From Chitinophaga qingshengii (GTDB lineage Bacteria; Bacteroidota; Bacteroidia; Chitinophagales; Chitinophagaceae), in NCBI RefSeq assembly GCF_014529935.1, contig NZ_JACVFC010000005.1:434001-498000 (forward strand): a stretch of DNA of 64,000 nt, written 5' to 3'. This document shows, piece after piece, positions 52,574 through 60,576 of the stretch. How positions within the stretch are numbered: the stretch's first letter is position 1; every line of letters begins with the position of its first letter. The position numbers and the translations under genes were made by a program. Under the pieces are notes generated by a model. That model was given only the letters and a program-made list of their open reading frames with translations. It was not told where the DNA came from and did not search any database.

Positions 52574-53401
52574 TTAACAGCAGCCTGGAGGGCAACAGGC
52601 GGTAGTGGGTTTTTCTGCATAGACGGTGATGCTGTAGATGCCCACAGGATTGTTTTTAATCTCCTCTGCTGAAAGATAGCCTGCTAATATATCATCCGGT
52701 ATAATGATCGGTTTTTCTTTCTGAATGGTGATGTTGGTGAAACCGTTGGTTTGTATCAGCCGCAGGTATTCGTTTTTCTGAATAGCGCCGGACACGCAGC
52801 CAGCATACATTTCCGCCGCTTGTTGAATAGCGGGGGGCAGTGTTCCATCCAATACGATGTCTGAAATGCTGAAATGCCCTCCAGGCTTCAGTACCCGGAA
52901 AATTTCCTTGAAAACGCCGTCTTTATTGGGAACGAGGTTTAATACACAATTGCTGACTACCACATCTGCGGCATTCGCCGTTACCGGCATTTTTTCAATA
53001 TCGCCCTGCCGGAATTCTACATTGTTGTACTGTAGTTTTTCCGCATTGGCGCGGGCTTTTTCAATCATGGCCGGGGTAAAGTCAATCCCAATTACTTTCC
53101 CGGTTTCTCCTGTTTCATGACGGGCTACGAAACAATCGTTACCCGCGCCGCTTCCCAGGTCGATGACGGTGTCTCCCTTTTTTATCTGTGCAAATTGTGT
53201 AGGAAGGCCACAGCCCAGGCCCAGGTCTGCGTCAGCGTTGTATCCTTCCATGCTGGTATAATCATCGGTCATGATATTATATACTTCCGTGGAGCAGCCA
53301 CCGGCTCCACAGCAGGAGGACAGGTTATCGGCTTTGTCCTGTAAGGCAATTTCGCTGTACTTCCGCCTTACCATATCCTTTATTTGTTGGTCTGTAGACA
53401 T
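52574..53401 (-). CDS. arsM: Arsenite methyltransferase
   Basis: A 275-residue SAM-dependent methyltransferase. The N-terminal SSCCGAGGCS and later Cys residues match the arsenic-binding cysteines of the ArsM family (for example SNCVLNLVPNKDGVFKEIFR and YAGCVSGAIQKNEYL). Motif I is DLGSGAGNDCFVARH, and the motif II region is VIGIDFTPAMIEKARANAEK. The end is Cys-rich (CCPPGCC), as in many family members. It methylates As(III) to volatile or less reactive forms in the cytoplasm. It is encoded 53 bases downstream of the ArsR regulator on the same strand, with an operator candidate in the gap. Confidence 0.95.
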   Translation of the reverse strand: MSTDQQIKDMVRRKYSEIALQDKADNLSSCCGAGGCSTEVYNIMTDDYTSMEGYNADADLGLGCGLPTQFAQIKKGDTVIDLGSGAGNDCFVARHETGETGKVIGIDFTPAMIEKARANAEKLQYNNVEFRQGDIEKMPVTANAADVVVSNCVLNLVPNKDGVFKEIFRVLKPGGHFSISDIVLDGTLPPAIQQAAEMYAGCVSGAIQKNEYLRLIQTNGFTNITIQKEKPIIIPDDILAGYLSAEEIKNNPVGIYSITVYAEKPTTACCPPGCC

Positions 53402-53420
53402 AAATCAGATTTATTGTATT

Positions 53421-53436
53421 ATTGCAATATTGCGAT
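53421..53436. promoter_or_regulatory. ArsR operator candidate before arsM
   Basis: ATTGCAATATTGCGAT lies in the arsR-arsM gap. On the opposite strand, the site upstream of arsR (53797-53812) reads ATCGTAATATTGCGAT; 14 of 16 positions agree. The near-palindromic ATCG-x-AATATT-x-CGAT form fits a dimeric ArsR/SmtB repressor. Confidence 0.6.
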
Positions 53437-53454
53437 TAATTAGAGCAAAAAATT

Positions 53455-53784
53455 TTAACAGCAGTCGCCCTGTGGGGAAACATCTTTAAAGAAGCTGTTG
53501 AACAGCTCTTTATATTGTTTCCATACTTTGGGATTGATGCAGTAGCAGACACTCACCCCTTCGATGGTACCCTGTATAACGCCCGCATTTTTCAGTTCTT
53601 TCAGATGTTGGGAGGTAGTGGCTTGTGCCAGCCCCAGTTCATCTACCAGGTCCCCACAAACACAGGCATTCTTTTTTACCAGGTATTGTAGGATGGCAAT
53701 ACGGGCGGGATGGGCAATAGCCTTGGCCATATTGGCGATGTCATTCTGCTGTTTGGTAAATAAATCGGTTTTTGTAGCGCCCAT
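53455..53784 (-). CDS. arsR: ArsR/SmtB-family metalloregulator
   Basis: A 109-residue winged-helix repressor: IANMAKAIAHPARIAILQYL, the metal-sensing helix KKNACVCGDLVDELGLAQAT (Cys-x-Cys as in the ELCVCDL-type arsenic site), recognition helix TTSQHLKELKNAGVI, the wing IEGVSVCYCINPKVW, and a Cys-pair tail (GDCC). It binds DNA until As(III)/Sb(III) is bound. It is first in a two-gene unit with arsM and presumably represses both through the two matching palindromes. Confidence 0.93.
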   Translation of the reverse strand: MGATKTDLFTKQQNDIANMAKAIAHPARIAILQYLVKKNACVCGDLVDELGLAQATTSQHLKELKNAGVIQGTIEGVSVCYCINPKVWKQYKELFNSFFKDVSPQGDCC

Positions 53785-53796
53785 GGGATTGTTTGT

Positions 53797-53812
53797 ATCG
53801 CAATATTACGAT
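53797..53812. promoter_or_regulatory. ArsR operator candidate upstream of arsR
   Basis: ATCGCAATATTACGAT, 13 bases upstream of the arsR start codon (minus strand), matches the site at 53421-53436 in inverse orientation (14 of 16). It would block transcription of arsR and arsM. Confidence 0.6.
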
Positions 53813-53953
53813 TTAATTTGCTTTGCTGCCAAAATAATTTTGGTGCATAGTGGGCCCGAATATTAACCCGGACCCGGCAAATATCGATTTAAAACACCGG
53901 TATCAGGCTACCACACTATATTTGGTTAAGTTTCTGATAAAATTAAACATAGA

Positions 53954-54157
53954 ATGAAGGAAAACCGGGGCACCTTACAGGCATTTCGTCACGCCGGGAA
54001 AGCCATCGAAGCACTGTTTGCCGAAGCTGGCGTACCTTTAAAGAGGTATCCTTATGATACCTGGCTGAAATATGGCCATTTGTCACTCGCTTTCGCAGGA
54101 TTGGCTATCTGCGGGGTAGCCTACTGGCTTTTTCAACATATTAAATATGGCCTTTAA
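53954..54157 (+). CDS. Small one-TM membrane protein
   Basis: A 67-residue protein with one strong hydrophobic segment near the C-terminus (about 41-60; LSLAFAGLAICGVAYWLFQH) and a basic, polar N-terminus (GTLQAFRHAGKAIEALFAEA). The ankyrin lipoprotein gene starts nine bases after its stop, so they are likely one operon. No known family; possibly a small membrane partner of the lipoprotein. Confidence 0.6.
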   Translation: MKENRGTLQAFRHAGKAIEALFAEAGVPLKRYPYDTWLKYGHLSLAFAGLAICGVAYWLFQHIKYGL

Positions 54158-54166
54158 TTACAGTAC

Positions 54167-55096
54167 ATGAAACTCACTATCTTCATTTCATTGGTTGGCA
54201 TCGCCCTGTTATGGGTGTCCTGTTCTGAATTTAACGTCAGATCACGTAAAAACGCGAATAGGAGCCAGTATCCGCCGGAGAAAATGTTTGAAGGCGATCA
54301 GCTGCCGGCGGTGCAGAAAATGTATGCCGGTGACCTGAAAGGCATGGTACAGGAGATCAAAGACCGGAAGCTCAACCTGGACCAGCTGAATCCTAAGTCA
54401 GGTTATACGCTGCTGATGTATGCCGCTATTATCGAGGACCGGAAAGCGATGCAACAATTATTGGAAATGGGCGCCGACCCGAATATCATTGTCCCCAATA
54501 CCGGGTACGATACGCCATTGGGTCATGCCGTGGCGCTGACCGACTACGAAACGCTCCGCCTCCTTTTCCGCTATAAGGTCAATCCCAATCCGGACGTAGG
54601 ATCTTCCCCGCTGTGTACGGCCATGATGCTGGGTGGTTTTGAAGGTAAGACCGAAAGAAAAATGATCGACTTCCTGTTGGAACATGGGGCAGACATCAAC
54701 CATCAGTCCTTTTACGGAGAAAATATCATGGAAGCGGCTGCCAGGGATGATCTCGATCATGCGAACTACTTTCTCGACAAAGGCGGTAATCCTTTTGTTC
54801 CCGGAACGGACTGGAGTCCTATGGCAGGGGAGATCGCTTTCACTGAATCCAAACTACGAGAATTTAATAAAACCAATACCCCCTACTTTAAACAACTGAT
54901 GGACATCAAAAAACGCCTGATCGAAAAATATGGCGTAACGTTTCCGCCAAAGGAAGCCGATTCCGTAGTGAAGGCCAGTATCAGGATAAAAGCATATGAA
55001 AAATTAAGCGAGAAGGATAAACTATCGGTGAATTTTGAAGATAATTTTGGAGAGAAGCGATATCAGGAAGACCTGAAAATTGCACAGGGAAAATAA
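54167..55096 (+). CDS. Ankyrin-repeat lipoprotein
   Basis: A 309-residue lipoprotein: signal KLTIFISLVGIALLWVSC with lipobox Cys at about 19, a charged linker, then ankyrin repeats from about 60 to 215 (SGYTLLMYAAIIEDRKAMQQ, LLEMGADPNIIVPNTGYDTP, LGHAVALTDYETLRLLFRY, MIDFLLEHGADINHQSFYGE and NIMEAAARDDLDHANYFLD). The C-terminal 80 residues are charged and helical. Ankyrin lipoproteins bind protein partners in the periplasm; some act as immunity-type proteins for secreted toxins. The partner cannot be told here; the small membrane protein upstream is the only neighbour in the operon. Confidence 0.85.
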   Translation: MKLTIFISLVGIALLWVSCSEFNVRSRKNANRSQYPPEKMFEGDQLPAVQKMYAGDLKGMVQEIKDRKLNLDQLNPKSGYTLLMYAAIIEDRKAMQQLLEMGADPNIIVPNTGYDTPLGHAVALTDYETLRLLFRYKVNPNPDVGSSPLCTAMMLGGFEGKTERKMIDFLLEHGADINHQSFYGENIMEAAARDDLDHANYFLDKGGNPFVPGTDWSPMAGEIAFTESKLREFNKTNTPYFKQLMDIKKRLIEKYGVTFPPKEADSVVKASIRIKAYEKLSEKDKLSVNFEDNFGEKRYQEDLKIAQGK

Positions 55097-55221
55097 AGGC
55101 GATGACCATATTTGCAGGTGTAGCCAACGAAGACGTTATCTCCCGGAAAGGATTTTTATCACCATTTTAATCGGATATACTTAGGTATATTTATGATAAG
55201 TTATTATAAATATACCCTACT

Positions 55222-56391
55222 ATGACACCTGCACATAACAACGAGGAAGAATCGCTGCAAGCATTGACAGCCTACCTGGCATCGGTTGACTGGAGCGCAG
55301 AGGAAGATCATTTTGATTCGGGTGAATATATTGGCGTTACCTTGTCTGCCCTGGCCACAGGTGTTTCCCGGGAAGAGGAAAAATCGTTGCTCGGAGAACT
55401 GCTGGCCCGGACCTATCACCAAAGCCACGCTATCCCCGTAATATTGAAGCTGGTATATCCGCTTCTCCTCTTGTGTAAAACCGGTAAACTGCAGTTCCGG
55501 GCGGAAGTACTGGAATTTTTGACAGACATCGCTGAAAAACATCTCTATCTCCGTTATCGCCTGCTGGGATTGAAACCGGTGAAAGTGGACTTTATCGGCG
55601 ACGTATATACGACAACGGAACAAGCCGAGGCCAGCATCAACAAAAGAAGAATTTATTACGAAGAAATCTGCCGGCATACAACGCTCATCCAGGATATTAT
55701 AACGGACAAGATGCCCGCTGTCAGCACTTTGGCTGTGAAGTTATACCTATTGTGCCTATACGAAAACACCCCGGAAGATATTCTTCAAAAGATCATCACT
55801 GTCAGAGAACTGATTGCCGCTAAAGGCGAGGCAGCAGAAGAAAACCTGTTGACGGGGTCTGCTATCATACTGCAACAAAGTGCAGCCCAGCTGCCGGAGA
55901 GCCTGGTTGCCAGCGTAACACCCGGGCACTATCTCAGCATAGCGAGGGTGTTTAACGCCGCTACTACGGAAGATGTGGTAGACGCGGAGATATTGTTACA
56001 ATCTTCCGTGCAGGAATATACCACTCACCCCTGGGCAGATGGTTACCTCGCTGTATTGGCTTGCGCGGCGCTGCTGAAACATAACCGGGAGCAGAGAGAT
56101 GGCATCGATGCTATCCTCCGGGCTATCCGGTTCCAGCGGAATCACGCTAAAAAATATACTGCCGGGGGCCCTCATTGGCTCCCACATCAACTCATGGCCG
56201 AATACCTGGTGGCGCGTTTTTTCGGCGATTACTGGGCCAGCCTCACAAAGGTACCCTGGGAAGCGCTGAGCAGCCTGCAACAATATATTTTGCAAAAGCT
56301 GTCCGGGGAGATGGGAATCTATACCTACCTGCAAAGTTACCTGGGATTACCGGCTGAAAAAGAGTCCTGGCGTGCCTGGATGCCGCAATAA
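55222..56391 (+). CDS. Hypothetical helical protein
   Basis: A 389-residue soluble protein, almost entirely helical (HEAT-like or TPR-like spacing of Leu/Ala: EKSLLGELLARTYHQSHAIP, VILKLVYPLLLLCKTGKLQF, TLAVKLYLLCLYENTPEDIL, LAVLACAALLKHNREQRDGI). No signal peptide, no catalytic motif, and no recognised family. It lies between the ankyrin operon and the GntR gene on the same strand, 125 bases from the first and 65 from the second, so co-transcription is possible on either side. Confidence 0.6.
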   Translation: MTPAHNNEEESLQALTAYLASVDWSAEEDHFDSGEYIGVTLSALATGVSREEEKSLLGELLARTYHQSHAIPVILKLVYPLLLLCKTGKLQFRAEVLEFLTDIAEKHLYLRYRLLGLKPVKVDFIGDVYTTTEQAEASINKRRIYYEEICRHTTLIQDIITDKMPAVSTLAVKLYLLCLYENTPEDILQKIITVRELIAAKGEAAEENLLTGSAIILQQSAAQLPESLVASVTPGHYLSIARVFNAATTEDVVDAEILLQSSVQEYTTHPWADGYLAVLACAALLKHNREQRDGIDAILRAIRFQRNHAKKYTAGGPHWLPHQLMAEYLVARFFGDYWASLTKVPWEALSSLQQYILQKLSGEMGIYTYLQSYLGLPAEKESWRAWMPQ

Positions 56392-56437
56392 CCCATGATC
56401 TCCCGGCATAAAAATTTTTTCTCTTCCCTAAAAAAGG

Positions 56438-56453
56438 ATATGTTCGTACATAT
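56438..56453. promoter_or_regulatory. GntR operator candidate just before its own start codon
   Basis: ATATGTTCGTACATAT, perfect 6-bp arms ATATGT/ACATAT around TCGT, ends three bases before the ATG at 56457. It resembles AraR/GntR-type operators (TTGT-CGTACAA-like). The shared core TATGTTCATACATAT is found upstream of the operon ending at 29202. Binding here would block both transcription and translation start, so autorepression is likely. Confidence 0.6.
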
Positions 56454-56456
56454 ATT

Positions 56457-57200
56457 ATGACGAAGATACCTTTATTGGACCACGATAGTAAGGTTCCCCT
56501 GCACCAGCAGGCGGAGGAGCTGCTACGGAAACTGATCCGCGAAGATTATTTCCGGGAGGGAGACCTTTTTCCCAAGGAGACGGACCTGGCCAAACGATGG
56601 AGCATTTCCCGCAATACCTTGCGCATGGCTATTGCCAACCTGGTGAAGGATGGACTCCTGGAAAGAAAAAAACGCTCCGGTACCGTGGTGAAAAAGAAAA
56701 AGATCACGACCAACCTGGACAACTGGTACAGCTTTACCCATGAAATGGAAGACAAGGGTATTCCGTTCAAAACGCTGAAAAGTAAAGTGTCGGTGGTGAA
56801 AGCAGGGGAGGAAGTAGCCAGAATGCTGCAAACGGAACCGGCGCAGCCGGTGGTTTGCCTGGAACGTATTCGCAGTACGGAAAAAAATCCGATGGTATAT
56901 TTCGAGTCTTTCTTTCATCCACGCATCGGTCTGACCGGCAAAGAAAATTTCGACCGGCCGTTGTATGAGATGCTGGACGCGGATTTTCATGTGGTGCCGG
57001 TATACTCCCAGGAGGAAATCAGGGCGATAGGGGCAGATGAAAAAATTGCCGGTTTGCTGAAGATTAAAAAAGGCTCACCGGTACTGGAACGCCGAAGAAT
57101 AGTGCTGGACGCCAGCCGGCGGCCATTGGAGTTTAACATCTGCTGGTATAGAAGCGATTGTTTTACGTATAGTATAGAACTGAAAAGACCTCAACTGTAA
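56457..57200 (+). CDS. GntR/UTRA-family transcriptional regulator
   Basis: A 247-residue regulator. N-terminal winged helix (about 5-75): PLHQQAEELLRKLIREDYFR, then KETDLAKRWSISRNTLRMAI and LVKDGLLERKKRSGTVV. C-terminal UTRA ligand-binding domain (about 90-245): TLKSKVSVVKAGEEVARMLQ, VVCLERIRSTEKNPMVYFES, RPLYEMLDADFHVVPVYSQE and VLERRRIVLDASRRPLEFNI. Regulators of this HutC type usually respond to sugars or amino-sugars. It is convergent with the mannosidase gene. Its own operator candidate abuts the start codon, and a very similar palindrome lies at the promoter of the DUF1501 operon, so that operon may be its target. Confidence 0.92.
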   Translation: MTKIPLLDHDSKVPLHQQAEELLRKLIREDYFREGDLFPKETDLAKRWSISRNTLRMAIANLVKDGLLERKKRSGTVVKKKKITTNLDNWYSFTHEMEDKGIPFKTLKSKVSVVKAGEEVARMLQTEPAQPVVCLERIRSTEKNPMVYFESFFHPRIGLTGKENFDRPLYEMLDADFHVVPVYSQEEIRAIGADEKIAGLLKIKKGSPVLERRRIVLDASRRPLEFNICWYRSDCFTYSIELKRPQL

Positions 57201-57204
57201 ATAA

Positions 57205-57238
57205 AAAATGCCGGATGATATTTCATCCGGCATTTTCA
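57205..57238. terminator. Bidirectional terminator between GntR gene and mannosidase gene
   Basis: Perfect 14-bp stem AAAATGCCGGATGA (57205-57218) with its complement (57223-57236) and a 4-base loop, with A/T runs on both sides. It separates the convergent genes. Confidence 0.92.
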
Positions 57239-57252
57239 TGTATGCGATCCCG

Positions 57253-60200
57253 TTAGGGGATGAGCAGGTATTCTTCCACACCTATCGCAGGTAGGCTGAC
57301 AGTAGCTTTCGCATCTTTGCTGTCCCCGTTTTTAACAACGGTTATCCGTGCCGGTTTGAGTGTACCCCAATCAAACGCAGTGCTTTGAGGTGTTTGACCT
57401 GGATTAAAGAGCCGCACCAGGAACTGGCCATTTTCTTGCGGAATGATGGCGGTAGCCACCACAGCAGCATTGGTAAGACGGAATAGTCCGGTTGGTAAGC
57501 TCACACCTTTCTTCGCCGGGAATGCGAGCAAAGGCTGTGAGAAATCAGCGGCGGCTGTTTCCAGTGCTGTACCATCGGCTTGTCCGTGCGGCTGCAGCGC
57601 ATAATGATAACTGCTGCTGCCTTCCTGGTCTGCTTTGTAATTGGTATGCCAATAGTTATTCATCACATAGGAAAACCAATGGCTGGTGGGGGCGCCTGTT
57701 TTTCTCCATTCTTTATGACTATGTGCTACTTGCAGGCGTTCATCGATCATACTGCCAGGTTCCACCATAGGCGTTTCCAGCAGCATCCATTGTACGCCGT
57801 TGGCGGGATTGGAAATGTCCAGCCATCTGCGGCCGAAGAGGAAGTCCATATTAGAACCGGGTAACTGATCTTCAAGGTAACGTAAAGTACCGTAACCCGC
57901 ATCCAGCGTTACTTTGCCCGAGGGTACCTCAAAGGGGAAGCCGAAATGCAATGCTTCTTTTTCCCGCACGGCTTTTTTGTCGACGGTGTTTTCAATAAGT
58001 ACAATAGCGCTGTTGGCGTACAGGGTGAGGCGTTTTTCCAGGGAATGTGCGCCCGGTGCGGCTGCGCGGAGGGCGATGGTGGTCACAACCGGACCGCTTT
58101 CTACCACCTGTACCTGTACCGCCTGGTTGGTAACGGCATCCGCCGGATTTTGTCCCGGTACGTACCAGTAGCTGTTCAGCCCCTGGCCCTGGAAAGAGCC
58201 GGCATAGTTGTGACCATCTTTGGCTTTCAGTTGCGTGATACTACCGTTATTATCCCAGCCAATAGTGATATTGCCATTGGAAAGGGTGCTGCCGTTTTGG
58301 GTGAAGGGTGAGGTGGTAGCAGCAGCTTCGTCACTGATGGTATAAACGGCCGTACCAAAAGCGGGTACATTGCTGGCGAGGAATACATAGGTCCCGTCGG
58401 AAAGGCGTTGCAGCGGGTATTTACGGCCGTTGGCGTCTTTCACGGATTTGCCGGCCACCTTGATTTTTACCGGGCCGCTGCGGGACCAGGATAAGGTGTT
58501 CACCACGGCTATGCTGCGGGACTTCTCGTCGGTCAATGGTTGGAATAACTGACCTGCCAGCATGTTCACGAGACTGTCCCCATCCAGCATAAACTGTTTT
58601 TTAATACGCCATTGTTCGGTTACAAACGGCACATCCGGCTGGGAAATGCTGTTGTGCGCACCCCAGGTATGTTCATGGAACATGAGGATGTTGGTCCAGG
58701 CGTTAAAGAACTGCTGCGGGTTGTACTGTCCCGGCGCCAGCATCGCGTAGGCATTGGCCAGCTGCGACAAACGCAGGCTGTTCACCCGGTTCTGTCCTTC
58801 TTCTTTGGCGGTAGAACCGGAGCCATCTTCCCAGTAAGGGGTGATATCACCTTTTACGACTGGTAATTGTTTACCGTATTTCTGTTCAAAAGTTTCGAAG
58901 AGTTTGTCGGTGGTATTGAGCACAATTTTAGGCGAGGCATATTTCTCATTCCACTGTTTCACAAAACGGGAGATAGCGGTGTCGATAGGACCGTTATCCG
59001 CCACTACATTGTATCGCCATTGTACGATATCGTAAGGATATTTTTTCTCATCCAGCTCATCCAGGTAGGCGGCGATCTTTTGCGGACCTCTTTCAAAGAC
59101 GGCGCCGGGGGCGGTGCCATGCCAGGAAGAATAGCCTTTGCCGCCGGTCCAGAACAGTATTTTCTCTTCCCCGGAAGGAGATTCCCACCATACCGGTTTA
59201 TCGCCCCAGGCACGAACAAAATGCCCCACACGATCGCCGAGGTAAGGATGATTTTCACCCAGGTAATTAGGGCCGCTGGAGAAGTATTTTACGCCGCCTT
59301 TAGCGAGGGCTGTTACGGTGGTCCAGGTGTATCCGGGCACATCGGAGATCATGGCGCTGGGGATACGAAGATCATATTCCTTGCGCAGCTGTTTCGCAAA
59401 ATCAGTGTAGTGGAATGTTTCTTCCGGTAAGCTCAAACCGGTAAGTATATTGGCGTACAAGGCCGACAGGCAAATGTTGCCATCTTTCACCGCCTGTATA
59501 AACGCTGCTTTTTTCTCCGGTGTAGCCTGTTGCAGGAAATGGTCTACCGCCCACAGCGATTCGATGTTCCATTTGAACTTCGCTTCTTCCGGATAGTTGC
59601 TGGTGGCGGCTATCATGTCCAGTGCATCGTTGATATTGCGGAGATGTATCTTTAATACTTCCGGTTGCAGGTGCGAATAGCCGATATCTGTATGGGAATG
59701 ATGAATGAAATGCAGTTCCCGGTAGGTAACCGGTTTAATGGTAACAAATTTGTCCGCCAGTATTTTACTACCATCGGCCACGACTACACGAATGCTGTCG
59801 GGTTGTTTTACCGGGTTGACCGGAATATCAAAATGGCTGACGCCATCGGTTACCGGGAACGAATACACTTTTTTACCGTTGACCGTTACCTTAAACGTAC
59901 GGGGTGTTCCAAAGTGAAGCGCGGTAAGGGTTACCGGCTGTTGTCCGTTTTTAAGTATAAAAGGTTGCGGGTGGATATCCACTTTTTCTTCAAAAGAGAA
60001 TTTAAACGTCATCAGCCAGTCGTTGCTTTGCTGTGCCTGGCCGATGATTTTCAGTTTCACCGGTTTGCCGGGTGTGACGCGGCTGAGTGGCAGTCGCAGG
60101 AACATGAGTCCATGCGCATCGTTGGCGCCGTCTTTCCGGATCTGTTCAAAAACGATACGGCTGCTATCCGGCGCTGCGTAAGACCATACCGGCGCCTGGT

Positions 60201-60567
60201 TACCGGGTTTGGTGGTGAATGTCAGCAGTTTTTGTCCGTCCACGTACAGGTCAAAATGACGATCGCCGCTGCTGGTGGCGGTGGAGTGACCGGCCACCCA
60301 GCTGAAATACACATAAGGCCCTTTTACCCGCGCAGGAACGGCGGCTGTTTGCCATTCCATTACCTTATGACCGTCGGTAGCGCGGGTGAGTAAAGCGGTG
60401 GTAGCATAGTCGGGGAAAGCGGAGTAATAACGGATACTCTCGCCTTCGATGTCATGGTCGTAACCATTGATCCAGTCTATCTTGCCGAGGTAGGGAACTG
60501 TTTTCTGGGCAGTTCCGGTGAGCGCGCAGGCAAGTAACACCGTGATACAATAGAATATTCTCATCAT
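57253..60567 (-). CDS. GH38-family alpha-mannosidase
   Basis: A 1104-residue exported enzyme. Signal peptide MMRIFYCITVLLACALTGTA; N-terminal beta-sandwich (NPCBM-like, about 22-180; WQTAAVPARVKGPYVYFSWV); then a GH38 catalytic domain (about 285-560). Catalytic/zinc residues are seen: HFIHHSHTDIGYSHLQP (zinc His and Asp), NIESLWAVDHFLQQ, the nucleophile Asp in AMISDVPGYTWTT, GEEKILFWTGGKGYSSWHG and the zinc His in FHEHTWGAHN. A C-terminal beta domain (about 690-1104) ends EEYLLIP. It releases alpha-mannose from mannosides outside the cytoplasm. It is the third gene of an operon with the sugar porter (9-base gap) and the ROK-mannose-6-phosphate isomerase fusion. Confidence 0.93.
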   Translation of the reverse strand: MMRIFYCITVLLACALTGTAQKTVPYLGKIDWINGYDHDIEGESIRYYSAFPDYATTALLTRATDGHKVMEWQTAAVPARVKGPYVYFSWVAGHSTATSSGDRHFDLYVDGQKLLTFTTKPGNQAPVWSYAAPDSSRIVFEQIRKDGANDAHGLMFLRLPLSRVTPGKPVKLKIIGQAQQSNDWLMTFKFSFEEKVDIHPQPFILKNGQQPVTLTALHFGTPRTFKVTVNGKKVYSFPVTDGVSHFDIPVNPVKQPDSIRVVVADGSKILADKFVTIKPVTYRELHFIHHSHTDIGYSHLQPEVLKIHLRNINDALDMIAATSNYPEEAKFKWNIESLWAVDHFLQQATPEKKAAFIQAVKDGNICLSALYANILTGLSLPEETFHYTDFAKQLRKEYDLRIPSAMISDVPGYTWTTVTALAKGGVKYFSSGPNYLGENHPYLGDRVGHFVRAWGDKPVWWESPSGEEKILFWTGGKGYSSWHGTAPGAVFERGPQKIAAYLDELDEKKYPYDIVQWRYNVVADNGPIDTAISRFVKQWNEKYASPKIVLNTTDKLFETFEQKYGKQLPVVKGDITPYWEDGSGSTAKEEGQNRVNSLRLSQLANAYAMLAPGQYNPQQFFNAWTNILMFHEHTWGAHNSISQPDVPFVTEQWRIKKQFMLDGDSLVNMLAGQLFQPLTDEKSRSIAVVNTLSWSRSGPVKIKVAGKSVKDANGRKYPLQRLSDGTYVFLASNVPAFGTAVYTISDEAAATTSPFTQNGSTLSNGNITIGWDNNGSITQLKAKDGHNYAGSFQGQGLNSYWYVPGQNPADAVTNQAVQVQVVESGPVVTTIALRAAAPGAHSLEKRLTLYANSAIVLIENTVDKKAVREKEALHFGFPFEVPSGKVTLDAGYGTLRYLEDQLPGSNMDFLFGRRWLDISNPANGVQWMLLETPMVEPGSMIDERLQVAHSHKEWRKTGAPTSHWFSYVMNNYWHTNYKADQEGSSSYHYALQPHGQADGTALETAAADFSQPLLAFPAKKGVSLPTGLFRLTNAAVVATAIIPQENGQFLVRLFNPGQTPQSTAFDWGTLKPARITVVKNGDSKDAKATVSLPAIGVEEYLLIP

Positions 60568-60576
60568 AATAAATGA

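Noticed and set aside
59665..60393. 242-codon plus-strand open frame
   Set aside because: Antisense to the GH38 gene; its basic, Arg/Phe-rich translation reflects the codon use of the real gene.
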